Shown here: piece after piece, positions 47,501-61,400 of the stretch
Layout of the letters: each line of letters starts with the position of its first letter
Numbering within the stretch: the stretch's first letter is position 1
Assembly: GCA_003991915.1 (NCBI GenBank)
Contig: RQTK01000143.1
Span: 314,417-378,416, forward strand
DNA: 64,000 bases
Direction: 5' to 3'
Source of the DNA: Elysia chlorotica
Lineage: Eukaryota > Mollusca > Gastropoda > Plakobranchidae
Made by a program: the position numbers and the translations under genes
Notes under the pieces: generated by a model
Told to the model about the DNA's origin: nothing
Seen by the model: the letters and a program-made list of their open reading frames with translations, nothing else
Databases searched by the model: none

Positions 47501-50500
47501 AGATCCACTGTTATACATGATTTTTTACCGATTAAGAGATTAAATGCTAATATAAAATTATTGTTATATTTAGTATGCTTTTAAAGAGGAAATAACAAAG
47601 AATAGGCTGATGTAAATTTTATTAATCTGTGTTGAGAGATAAAAGCACACTAGAGGGGCGAAAATCCTAGATTTTCGAATTTTTGACGCACTGCTGTAGC
47701 TTTCAACAGCCCTAGGCGGACAGTTTATGGTACCTACTAGTTATTTTGTTCTCTTTGGCTCTATTACATTCAGACTCATCAGCTTACTATAAATATGAGT
47801 TGTAAGAATGAAAACTCGTGGCAAAGAAAAGTGAACTTATCTATAACACCCAATAAAATTGCACACACCATGCCAGCCAGTGAGGACTTCTGACCATACA
47901 CCCAAATCTCTGCGATGTTCGACTGGAAAATCTGTAAAATCTCGTTATACGCTGCCTGAAGCTTTATGGCTCTTTGGTCAAAGTTGAACTGCACCAACAG
48001 CTTCAACAAAACACTGATGTCCTCTGAGGGATAGATAAAACAATGTGTTGAGAAAAAAGCTTTAAGATAATTATACATTATATTTTAATATAATAAAAAC
48101 TTTAATGTAAAAATGTATAAAGATGGTTATTTGGTTATTTGGTCATTTCTAGAAAAGGTTTTAGAGAATTGATAAAAAGCAATGTTTCTAAACTCTGATA
48201 GCTAAACCAGAGAAAATGAGTGAGACAAGTTTACAACCTCATTTGCCCAAAACACTTTCTTCAAGCTACCAAATTGTTCTGCTTTTGAAGTGCTTCCATT
48301 CTTCTATGTCTTATGGCTGTCTTGTGTGCAGATAATTTCACATTTAGATAAGTTACATAAGAAAAACCCCCCCCCCCCCCACAAAAAACAACCACCAGAT
48401 AATTTCACATTTAGTCAAAAACCAACAACAACAAACAAACAAACTATAACGCCTTAGTGTTTTAAGATGACTTTCATTCAGAATAAACTAAATTTGCAAC
48501 TTTTTAAAGCCACAACGTTTATCACAAATGGCTTCATAATTTTCATTCTCACAGAAATGGTCTCCTTGTCTTCTCTAGTTATTCAAAAATATAGAAACAC
48601 AATAAAAACAGCTTAAAAGCCGTTATAAGTTGACCTTTTTCATATTTATGTTTTTCACTCCCCACCCAAAAATGTGTTCCATTTTATGTTGGACATTCCA
48701 TTTGACTAAAAGTTTTGACCACTTTATCGTGCTATATATCATTGTAATGGTCGATATCCCAAATTCCCTGCTATCTTACTAGTAATTCCCAGAATAGTTT
48801 GTAGACCTTGTTTTCTCTAGATCACTTACATTCAATTTTCCCCCTTGATTTAATCTTTGTAAATCTTTGTTAGCTGTTTTCTCTAAACTAATAATTTTGG
48901 TAAATAAATGCCTTTAGCTTTTTTGTTTTTTAATCAGATTACACTTGACATCCTGCATGTAGGCGGTGAGTGTAGTTAATTTATTTGAAAGGTGGAAAGT
49001 TATACCAGAATAGTTTGTAGACCTTGTTTTCTCTAGATCACTTACATTCAATTTTCCCCCTTGATTTAATCTTCGTAAATCTTTGTTAGCTGTTTTCTCT
49101 AAACTAATAATTTTGGTACACAAATGCCTTTAGCTTTTTTGTTTTTTAATCAGATTACACTTGACATCCTGCATGTAGGCGGTGAGTGTAGTTAATTTAT
49201 TTGAAAGGTGGAAAGTTATTTCAAATATGCACACAATTTTATTCTTCCTTTATGGGTTCAAATGATGTCAACTTATAAAAAAAAGTCTTTAAAAAAGTGC
49301 AATTTCATATGCATTGATGACAAAAATGAACATTTGATACAGAAAATTTGACAACTATTGAGGAAGCCATTGTGTATTGAGTGAGACTAAATGTATTTCT
49401 ACTATATTGCTTGTAAATGGCTTTTGTTCCGTCGCTCCGTTCACTTTAATATTTATTACTGTATAGCTAAGGAGGAAGCGGATTATTCTGAGTTGGTCCT
49501 CATCGACAACTGTGTTGAGTATCTCTAGTAGAGCGTGTCTGTCTATGGTGTCAAATGCCGCTGTAATATATTATGTTTACTCTTGTAAAAATCTCTACAA
49601 AATACATTTTATTTTAACCCTACTTCAGTGTAACAAGTATGCCTACCTTTCAGTCCATCCACCACTTTGATTATCTTAGCTAATGCATCAACAAGAGCAA
49701 ATTCCTCATTGGCACTCCCCTCTTTCAAACTCCATTTTTTGTTTTCTGCTTTTCTTCTGGTTCTTGCTGATCTATGGACACAAAAAATTGACAAATTAAT
49801 GAAAATTCAAATTTATGCACAAAATCCACCATATATGTTATTTTGATAAAATTAGGATTCCTCTGGATTGAAAGGACACTTAACTTGTAATTAGCCAGTG
49901 TTTAGCATTACACAAAACAAATTAAACACATATCTCTAAAATTTTTTTTATTTCAATGAAACAGAAAAGAATGGATCATGTATGGAAAAGAATTAAAACG
50001 AGGCTTGAATGAAAATTTGATAGGAAAACCTTATGCCCAAATACATGTAATTTTTACGTATGGAATATTTTTTCATTATTCATATTTATTTACTTCATGA
50101 CACACACACAACAAAAAAAATCAAATAAGAAATTGAGAGAAAGATTGTCATTTGCCAAATATGAGAATGTTGGTGGTTTAACTAAATTGAAGTGACATCC
50201 TGTATGTAGGCGGTGAGTGTAGTTAATTTATTTGAAAGGTGGAAAGTTATTTCAAATATGCACAAAATTTCATTCTTCCTTTATGGGTTCAAATGATGTC
50301 AACTTTAAAAAAGTCTTTAAAAAAGTGCAGTTTCATATGCATTGATGACAAAATTATTCAGTTAGACGCAGTGGTGAAAAACCGTAATGACATAATTTAG
50401 ACCAGTCTTACCCAGTGCCCTTTGTGAAGACCGTGGAGCGAGAGCTGTGGGTGGAGGCCAGGGACGCGCCCGTCACACTCGTGGCGTCAGAGATCAGGTC

Positions 50501-51410
50501 GGCCTCTGCATCGTTGTAATCTGCTGTTCCCTCTACAGAAATACATGTAGTCTCACTTAATACTCAATGGTTTCCTCAATAGTTGTCAAATTTTCTTAAT
50601 TTCTGTATCAAATGCTCATTTTTGTCATACTCTTGACTTTCACAATTGCTAACCATCTAAGAACCCTCCCATTAAGATTAATCTACAAACGCAATCTTCA
50701 ATCAATAATGTTTTCACTTAACTGTCTGAGTGTAACCTAATAAAACTAACAAATTACAAGCATTATTTACCTTGTGAACTGAAGAAGATTAAATACAGCT
50801 GACACCTTTTATGTGTTAAAATACGCTTCTTGAGTTTTTTGTCGGCTAGTTGAAGTTGGTGACTGATTATCATTCATTATTTACCTGATTGACAAATTTT
50901 AGTCAGTCTTGCTCAGCTAGATCACGTATTTGCAAGAAAGAAAATATACTACATCAAATGTTCATCACATTTGTTACCAGAACCAAAGCTTTACTAATAT
51001 TTCATGCCCATACCTAACACCTGGGCGGCAGCTTTCTCCTTGAGAGCCCTGACGACCTTCAGCCTGGCCGAGTAGCGCTCAAACAGGTCTCTCTGCGAGG
51101 CCAGCAGCTCCGAGTGGTGATCCAAGCTCTCCTCCAGAGCTGGCAGGACATGGGTGTCGATCAGGTCCAGTCTCTTGAACCGATAGATCTGAAACAGAGG
51201 ACAAAATACTCTGTGGTAGGAAAACACACCATGGAAAGGAGATAAAGTTGTTCTTAATACCTGGATGTTTACAGAGTCATGACAAAACAATATAGGTACA
51301 TTTCCTCATTTCATTTAAAAAAATAAATAAAACAATAACACCGTACAACCATTCAGCATTCTAAAGTGTTCTAGTGTTAGAGAAGTCCCAAAGATGTTAA
51401 ACACTAATCA

Positions 51411-51454
<44 letters not shown>

Positions 51455-52435
51455 ATTTTATTCATACAGCGCTATACCTAAAGGAAGCTCAAAGCGCTTT
51501 ACAATATAAAAAAAAAATAGCTGAAGTTAACATAGTCAGACAATTTCAGAACTCTCATACAATACAGCACTATATCAATTTTCACTAATAAACATTGGTA
51601 CACAAACCTAAGCAAAGATTTCATCAAACAACAACAACAAAAAACAATTGAAAATGTTGTGACTACTTTTATGAGAGAAATAGTGTCCTGCTTAATATTA
51701 CATTGAAATTATTTTGAATACCTGTCTGAGTGCTTTCTTCCAATGACTTCCTTCTATGAGGGCCACAATTGCTTCTTCATGGTCCTGGTGATCGTTTGAG
51801 GATGAAAATATAAAAACAGTACAGCATTGCAGTATAAAAATGATATTTTTTTATATTGATTAATCAAAGAAGAAAAGATTGTACAAATTTTAGTCTGAAT
51901 TTGACCCCTATTGGCTTGTCTCCAACGAACAATATCTTCTCTCTTTCTAGTTTTCCCTTAATCATCTAAAACTTGGCTGCTGTGAAAAAGAATGTGGTGT
52001 GTGGGTGGCATATAGTCCTGTTATTATTGAGTAAAAAAAAAACAATAGAATTTTCCAAATGTGAGGCAAAAAATAATCCGAAAGCTTTAAAATAGTACCC
52101 CACCCCCCACCCAAAAAAAAAGAAAATAAATAAATTAAACTTTCTTGCATCTTTTTGATACAAACCATACTCAGACTTACCTCGGCATATTCAATCAGAA
52201 CTGCTGAGGCATCCTCATACTTCTGACGGCTTTTCAATTCCCCTGTAAAAATAAGTGAGAGCAAACACTTAGATAAAGTTGTTTTCTCAACAGTCAAGTC
52301 TCACCTTGAAATATAATTCTCTATTTCTTTACACAATAAATTAATAAACTCTTAGTTCTTACTACTTTCTTCCTCAAGTTTCAATATTTGAATATATAAA
52401 ATATAGAGCAATTCCACTTATTGCCATTGTATATT

Positions 52436-52488
<53 letters not shown>

Positions 52489-55400
52489 TAATAANNNNNN
52501 NNNNNNNNNNNNNNNNNNNNNNNNNNNNNNNNNNNNNNNNNNNNNNNNNNNNNNNNNNNNNNNNNNNNNNNNNNNNNNNNNNNNNNNNNNNNNNNNNNNN
52601 NNNNNNNNNNNNNNNNNNNNNNNNNNNNNNNNNNNNNNNNNNNNNNNNNNNNNNNNNNNNNNNNNNNNNNNNNNNNNNNNNNNNNNNNNNNNNNNNNNNN
52701 NNNNNNNNNNNNNNNNNNNNNNNNNNNNNNNNNNNNNNNNNNNNNNNNNNNNNNNNNNNNNNNNNNNNNNNNNNNNNNNNNNNNNNNNNNNNNNNNNNNN
52801 NNNNNNNNNNNNNNNNNNNNNNNNNNNNNNNNNNNNNNNNNNNNNNNNNNNNNNNNNNNNNNNNNNNNNNNNNNNNNNNNNNNNNNNNNNNNNNNNNNNN
52901 NNNNNNNNNNNNNNNNNNNNNNNNNNNNNNNNNNNNNNNNNNNNNNNNNNNNNNNNNNNNNNNNNNNNNNNNNTGTGTTTGGTGTTTTGTTGGGGGGGGT
53001 GGGTCTCCAGATCTGGAGTTCTGTGGTTCGAATCCTGCGAGCGGTCAAAAATTATTTCCCTGATTTTGTCCCCTGTAACTTGTTGGGGCAGTGTCAGTAT
53101 TATGATAACTACTTTACTAATTATAACTTCAACATTTATTCACTGATAGAAATTAGAACCATAAGTAATTCTGTCTAATACCTACACAATTAGCCTGTCG
53201 TTTTACTCATTCAAACCGTTGTGCCTTACCTGCTACTTTGACAGCAAGCTCAGATAACTGTGGCTTGCCGTAGTCGAGTCTGTGTGCCATGCAGAAAACT
53301 TGCTGCCAATCATTGGCTCTTCGGAACGCTTCTAGAGCCATCAGCCACTCCTCTGCTTTAACAAACTCTATTCCTGCTTCCTCGTGGCGATTCTTTGTCA
53401 ATAGGTAGTCTCCGTACACTGTAGCCATTTTCTGTGTGCCAGGAGGAAAAAAAAAGAATCGGTTAAAAAAATGTTACCACACCTGTGACCTTACAGGTTA
53501 GGAAAAAAATCCAACCTTGCAGATGCGAATATATTAGGTCATGTCACTTAGTCTTAAAGACTGTACAACTTATGCATGCACTTCAACATTGTCATCCATT
53601 AACGCAGTGGTTATCTTAATTTCTCTTCGTTACTTGTTCTTGGAAGCTTTTTTTAAATTTAGAGAAGCCATGAACTTTTAAAAAACTTGAGTGCTTTTTC
53701 ATGGCTTTTTAAAACTATTTTTTTATTGCAAAATCATTTGTGTTTATGCCTTCACTGAAACATCCATCAGAGAAAAAATCTATTTTGAAAAGGATGAGGA
53801 TGTCAAATACCATTTGCATATTTATTTGAAGCATAAACAAGATAAATAAAAAAAAAGTAAAAAATCTCATTATTCATATGATTACAAGAATTATAAAATA
53901 ATAAAGAAAAACGTTTACTTAAATTTAGTCATTATATCATTGAACACACTTTCCTAAGCAACAACAGAATAAATTGAACGACACAAAATAAGCTTTTTCC
54001 AGTAAATGGGAATCTCTTCCTACCTCCTGATCATAAAAAAGCAAAGCTACCCTTTTCTTTCTAGAGACCGAGGAGACATTGAAATAAAAGAGAGTTTTGC
54101 TTTCTCTAATCAAAAAGATTTCTTTTTCATTAATATCTTCGATCGCCAGTTTGAGTATTCCCCTCCCCTTCCTCACCTTGAAGTGCGGGCTGCCAGGCTT
54201 GTACATGAGGAGGGCTTGACAGTGCAACTTGTGCTCAGATACAAGTGCGACACATTCTTGAAAATGATCATCACCTAAGATATATGAACGCCAGGACAAA
54301 CCAGAATTTAATAACTTAAAAGACAGCTTAATTTTGAGAGATGTTAAATTTGATATTGCTGTTATCTCTTGACAGCTCTGTAATCTTACCTTGCTCTCAT
54401 CAACTCAGTATAGATTTTTCAAGCAAAATCTAACTCTAGAAACAGAAGAAAATTGACTCAGGAATAATGAGAACATGTGTAACATGGTTAGATCAGCAAT
54501 TGAAGTTGTTTACTCCATGGTTCTGTTAGACTCCGTCCAGCGAAAGAAAAGGTCATTGGACAATTTTTTTGTTAAACCCTCTTCCTGAAATGAAGAACTG
54601 TCTCTTGATTCGAGGTATGATAAAATTAGATTCTTCGAGGAAAAGCATTACCAGTAGATAGGCTTAACTGTCACCAATAATATTTGTTTCTAATAGACAT
54701 TTCAGATAGATTCCATAAAAATAAAACTTTACTTGTGTTTAGCATGCTTGCAATGGGAATATAATGATGCTAACAACTAAATAATATAAAACGAGCAAAA
54801 CAAACTTCTAGTCTCATATTAAAAAAAAAAAAAGTTGTTACTTACCACATCTTGATATATGACAGGTTTAAGCACGAGAAGAGAAAGGTCCATAGGGGCG
54901 GGGGGGGGGGGGAGGGGGGGAAGAGATAAGTTGGGAAGACGTACGCGGTGAAGGACGAGAAGAGAAAGGTCCATCTGCCGAATACATGTGTGCGATTTCA
55001 CCTCGGAAATGTTATTATAAACTTTGTCACGGCAGTTGTAATTTATTTACCTCAAAAGTCCGGCTCGTTTGTCCTCTAAAGATAACCTTAACCCAAAGCT
55101 TAGACTAGACCCAACAGTAAGTCATTGTCTTTATGACGGCTTAGGAAGAAGACATTAATGAAATTTATTACAGGTAGCGGAAAATTTATAAACCTGGGTG
55201 TGGGGTCACAAGTCACATGAGATGCCTCCAAAAGCTCAATAGGATGTTCATCACATTTTGATTGCAGACCCCACACATTTTAACATTGTTTTGTATTGTG
55301 AGTTTTAACAAACGCAATAAAGCTGCTTGAATGTTTGAAACTCGCGATGGAGCAAGTAATTTCAACATCTCTTCTTGTATAGCGCTAGTGCTAATCTATA

Positions 55401-58400
55401 CCGTGCACTAAATGCTGTCAGCTGCCTTAATTGCCAACGGCAAAAAGGGCAGTAAGTAAGTAAGTACTAAATGCTGTCACAATGTGGGTCGTGGAGATTT
55501 ATATGCGGTTTTGATCCGGTCTAAAGGAAAAACCGCGACGAGATGGGGTACCAGCTGAGATTGGAACCACGCACCTCTTGCTTGTCCAACTGATCCGTAA
55601 AGCGAGCGACCTTAGTAAAGACTAATCGACTCTTTTCGAGCTACTTTATTATTATTTTATAGTCTTTCTGTCTTGTACAACACAATTATATAATAGTCAA
55701 CAAAACTTAGTTTATTAATTTGACCAGCTGCTTATTTGAAGATTTCTTAGGCGAATGTCTTGTGGTCGAAAAAAAAAAGTTGTTACTTACCACATCTTGA
55801 TATATGCTCCAAAGCCTTTGAGTACTTTTTCAAATGCTTGTCTATCGAGTAGTATCTGTAGTTTTCCTCCAGACGTCGCAGCTCGTTTAAAAATGGTATG
55901 TATTCTTTTGGATCCTATGGAGGTTTGAAAAAGATAAGACATTCATAAGCATACAATAATAAATCATTTGGAGCATTTTTTTATTTTATTATATTGCACT
56001 TCTCATACCATGATGTTAATCTAAATACAAGTACTACCTTAACAGTTGCGGGAAGCTATGTTTATAAAACTTACCCATAGAAGAGATGATAAAGAGGAGA
56101 TTAAAAACATTTTTTTTCCCAGCATGTTCAAAGCTTCCCTATTGTCAATCAACATGATGCTTAAGTCCTTAAATACTCTTGTTTTCTGAGATATCCTAAG
56201 AAACCAAAGAAAATATGATGTAAACAAGTTGAGAGGGTTAGATGTCGCACACTCTACCAACTAAATTGATCATAACCGAAACTTTCAGGTTATATGTCGC
56301 ACACTCTACCAACTAAATTGCCTTGCCCCTTGCCATTGATCATAACGTAGATTTTCTGTTTCAGGTTTAACAACTGAATAAAGTGTACAGGACCAAGGTG
56401 AGCACCTTTTGAGATTTCTGTGCTACCATCATGACCAGATCAAAGTTGTACGTGCCGAGCGCCACATCGTACAGGCTGTTCACATCCACCAGGAACAGCA
56501 GATAGTTCAGCGCCGCCTCAGCCTGGCTCTCTTCCTGACCTGATGGGATAGAGAAGGACAACTTTCATATTCAGCTCAAGTGGAAGAGAAGACAGCGAGT
56601 TTCTCAGCCTGGCTCTCTTCCTGACCTGATTGGATAGAGAAAGGACAACTTTCATATTCAGCTCAAGTGGAAGAGAACACAGCGAGTTTCTCAGCCTGGC
56701 TCTCTTCCTGACCTGATTGGATAGAGAAGGACAACTTTCATATTCAGTTCAAGTGGAAGAGAAGACAGCGAGTTTCTCAGCCTGGCTCTCTTCTTGACCT
56801 GATTGGATAGAGAAGGACAACTTTCATATTCAGCTCAAGTGGAAGAGAAGACAGCGAGTTTCTCCTAACTTCCTTATTTCCTGGAAGAAATCCTGTTAAA
56901 CAATGTAGTTTACTCATCGTCAGCCCCTGCTCTTGAAACAAGGAGCCTCACACCATAACCAAATAATTAAAAAATTAAGAATCTTTTTCAAACAAAAATT
57001 TATAGCACATACATTTATACATAAGAAATGGTTAGGAACAAAAGAGTTAAGACAGAAGGAAGATCCAAGAAAGACATTACCATGGAGCGACCACACCAGC
57101 TGTAGGGCTTTCTCCAGCTCAGGGTTGGTCTTTCGTGCATAGGCCGTCAGGACAGATTGGATATATCTGAGAAGGGAGATTGTAGGTTTGATAAGAATCA
57201 TTTTCATAGCATCATAATATCTAATATATATATTTTTTTAAGACACACACATATGAATAATTGAAAACTTGACAGCAATAAAACCTATAAAATTTCTAGA
57301 AGAATTGAAACAAAAAAATTCATTGTTACTTTTTCAAATTTACACCAGCTTTCCAAAACTCAATAACTTTTGTAAAATTCAAAATGAAATCTATTTTAAA
57401 ACCGCATGAAGCAAGTTGATGAACAAAGATAAAAAAAAAAAACCTTTAGGACTTTAGAACATTATTTCTCCAAGAACTAAATTATCTACCTCAACATAAG
57501 ATTAACATTTTATTCTTTGCAGATAAATTTTGTTGTTGATTGAAGTCAATGGCAAAAAAAAAAAATAAAGAAAAAAAAAGGCAAAAGAAAAGACAACTAA
57601 CTGGTTGACTCCAAGTCGCTGAAAAGCTGCTAAAAATGCATCACACACTGTGTCAACTTTTGATACATGAAGATTTGAAGCATTAGTCTTTGTGTTGGTC
57701 TCTTGGTCGTACGAGGCTGAGTACATGGTCTGTGTCACATCCTCCTCACTGTAGGAAGAACAGCAGGATCAAAAATAAATTTCTTTTCATGGGGTGACAA
57801 GATTTGCTTAAAAAAAAAAAGTGGAATCACATGGAACAATGAACATTTTAAAACCCCAAGAAATTACACCTGGTTAGAGATTAAAAAAAAAAAAATCCCC
57901 ACCTCAATCCAAAAGGAAAAAATAGAAAAACAAAACAAAACAAAAACATCACTTATAACACACTTTTCCAGTTAGTTATTAAAAAAACCCACCCAACTTT
58001 GACTATAACAGAGAGAACAAACATGATGGATTATATTTTTATAGCAACTCTCCATGGTTAAGTATGCTGAATGTGTTTAACAATAAATTAGTAATGTAAA
58101 AAATGATTCTCTAAAAATGCCGTAAATGTAATTAAAATAATATATATAACAAATGAATGACACAACAATGTGACATGGCAAAGAAATTAGTAAATGTTAC
58201 AAACAGCAATGAACAGGTGTTGCTTCAGTAAGTTTTCAAGACATGATAGACCTACAAAATTTGTACAGTATCATGACCAGATGTAAACCCTGACTTTTTA
58301 ATGCTGAGACTCCATCTCATTGAAAGGCAAATGATAAGACATTATTAGTGATTATTTCTCACTATATGGAGGCTGCCTCTTTAGACATACTTACATCAAA

Positions 58401-61400
58401 TCTGTCAGGAACACATTCAAATAACTTTGCTTGCCGATTGTCTTGATAAAGTTGTCAACATTTTCCAAAAAATGCTTTGGGTTGTGATCATGGAGAAGAT
58501 TCATGTTGATTCGACACATGGAACAATGAACATTTTAAAACCCCAAGAAATTACAGCACTTCCAAACCTGGTTAGAGATTAAAAATAAATACCCCCACCT
58601 CAATCCAAAAGGAAAAAATAGAAAAACAAAACAAAACAAAAACATCACTTATAACACACTTTTCCACTTAGTTATTAAAAAAAACACACCCACCTTTGAC
58701 AGACTACAATTAGACCAAAATCAAATGTATCCCCCAAAAAGTGATAAATACTGTAAGATTGCCAGAGTTATTCGGACCCTTGCTTATCCAAAAAACTTTG
58801 TGATATTAAAATGCAAGAAATATTCACCCTAAGAGTAGCTCTTCAAAGCCAATAACAGAGAGAACAAACATAATGAATTATATTTTTATAGCAACTCTCC
58901 ATGGTTAAGTATGTTGAATGTGTTTAACATTAAATTAGTAAAGTAAAAAATGATTCTCTGAAAATGCCGTAAATGTAATTGAAATAATATTCATAACAAA
59001 TGAATGACACAACAATGTGACATGGCAAAGAAATTAGTAAATGTTACAAAAAGTGATGAACGGTGTTGCTTCAGTAAGTTTTCAAGACATGATAGACCTA
59101 CAAAATTTGTACAGTATCATGACCAGATGTAAACCCTGACTTTTTAATGCTGAGACTCCATCTCATTGAAAGGCAAATGATAAGACATTATTAGTGATTA
59201 TTTCTCACTATATGGAGGCTGCCTCTTTAGACATACTTACATCAAATCTGTCAGGAACACATTCAAATAACTTTGCTTGCCGATTGTCTTGATAAAGTTG
59301 TCAACATTTTCCAAAAAATGCTTTGGGTTGTGATCATGGAGAAGATTCATGTTGATTCGATGCTTGCGTATCGTCATAAAGGCATCTTGTATGCTATTTC
59401 TGAAAACCAGATGAGAAAAAAAAAAATTAGGGAAGCTCTCCTTATATTAAAATCTAATTTAGACTTCTTCTGTCATTTCTTTCCTACAATATGAGGAATG
59501 TATTGAGAAAAAACCCAAACAAAAGGACCCAAAACAAATCCAAGCACTAAAAATTCACATCAAACAAAAAATAAAAAAAGGCTTTTTCTGCACTTAACTA
59601 TCACACTTTCAATTAAAAAAAACCTCAATAAACTTGCTGCATTTATAATACTGAAGACACAATTCTCAGCAGTGCCCCTTTAAACAAAATTTTTAAAAAA
59701 AATGAGGACAGGTAAAATTGAAAGAGCATCAAAAGATTAAAAATGTTAGTGAATTAAGTTTATCTTACCTTCTCTTAAAAGTTAAAAATCTCACTCTTAA
59801 ATAAACAGAGAAAAAAGCTTTAAAATGTTGCCGTCAGAAACTTGTAGGTACACAATTTCAGATAAATAATGCTAATGACAGAATTTAAAAAAAAATTAAA
59901 TGTCTTTTTAGTGTGTAAAAGAGCACTTAGCAAATTAATTCAACAAGTTTCCTGTGAAACAAATTATTCACGCACCCCCCCTCCCCATTTTTTTCTTCCA
60001 CAAAATGCTTAGTGTTTACTTAAAACCTTTGAAATACTTCTTGTTTTTTGTATCAAATGATTACACTTTATACATTTTCAAACTTCAAGTGTGGTTTACA
60101 GTATAAACACTCCCAGTTCCCACCTGTCCATGAGCTTCTTGAGAGAACTGATGAGCAGAGCCCTGGGATGGATGGTTTCCAGGTTACCCCGCGGCATCTG
60201 CAGCACGACTTTAGTTCCGTCCCCGACAACTGTCACTATACGTGACCCTCTCTCCACTCGCCGGCAGCTCTCATCAAACGGATGGGTTTTCTCGGCAGAC
60301 AGTTTGGGTAAATCTGGAAATATACAGGACATTTCCCAGTCTTAAAGTTAAAGAGAAATATTTCATTTGATACTATTTTAAAAACTTTTGCAACACACAA
60401 AATGAATAAAATGCATTAAACAAGGTGAATACAAAGTGGGAGTTATGGTTAAGAAATATCAAAGATTCCAAATACAATCTAACGGTGAAAAAGATGAGAC
60501 AAAAAACAACAACTAACCCATGCAATTGCAAAAAAGCCTACAGTCATATTCATAGTTTTTTAGACTACATATCTTCTAATGAAACTTTGAATGAAATGAA
60601 CCAATTCGAGAAAGAAATTTAAGATATTTAAGTCAACATCTAGTTGTATAGTTACTTGACCATTCTGCCGAATCACAAGTCACTGAGCTTACCAGTAGGT
60701 TTTAAGGACGTCGGCAAACAGCGCAGCGTATGACTCAGAGTTGTCAAAAGCAGAAAATCATTGTGGATTCCAAAAGACGTACAGTTTGACGCAACCTGAG
60801 GAATTTCAAGTGAATATTTAATCAAAGAAAAGAAAAGATAAGCTGTTGGTAAAAAAAACAACCCTTGATTTAACCTGAGAGAGAGCAGGTGATTTTTTTT
60901 TTAATATTTCTATTGATGTTTTTTTTAGTAATTGTCAAGATTACTAACTTGGCTCCTATATTCAACCTAAACTTTTAGTGAACGAAGTTTACTCTACCTT
61001 CTCCTAGAAGCTCAAAATCTCACACTTGATGTTAATAAACAAAAAAAAAAGCTTTAAAATATTCCCTGCAGAAACTTGTAGGTACACAATTTCTCATAAA
61101 TAATACTAATTACAAAAATTCAAAAAAAAAAAATAAAAATAAATTTCTTATTGGTGTGCAAAAGAGCATACAGCAAATCAACTACATTATTCTTGGGGGG
61201 TAAGATTTGATTCGGTTCAGACTGCCTAAGTCAGGATAACATCTTGGCTTGGAAAGCTACATGTGTAGCCATACAGTCCTACTCCTCCTAGTCAATTTAT
61301 TTACTTGTTCAACCAAGGTATTCTCACCTCAATATTGTTGATAAAGAAACGGAACCTTTCTGTCAGGCCCACAACAACCTCCTCACTCCCAACATTAGTC

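Noticed and set aside
42660..47720. Terminal inverted repeats of the transposase-related gene
   Set aside because: A weak match (CCAGGGCTGTAG near 42.67 kb against the complement of CAACAGCCCTAGG near 47.70 kb) is too short and too imperfect to claim.
56519..56864. CRISPR-like array
   Set aside because: The units are contiguous, with no unique spacers, and the genome is eukaryotic.
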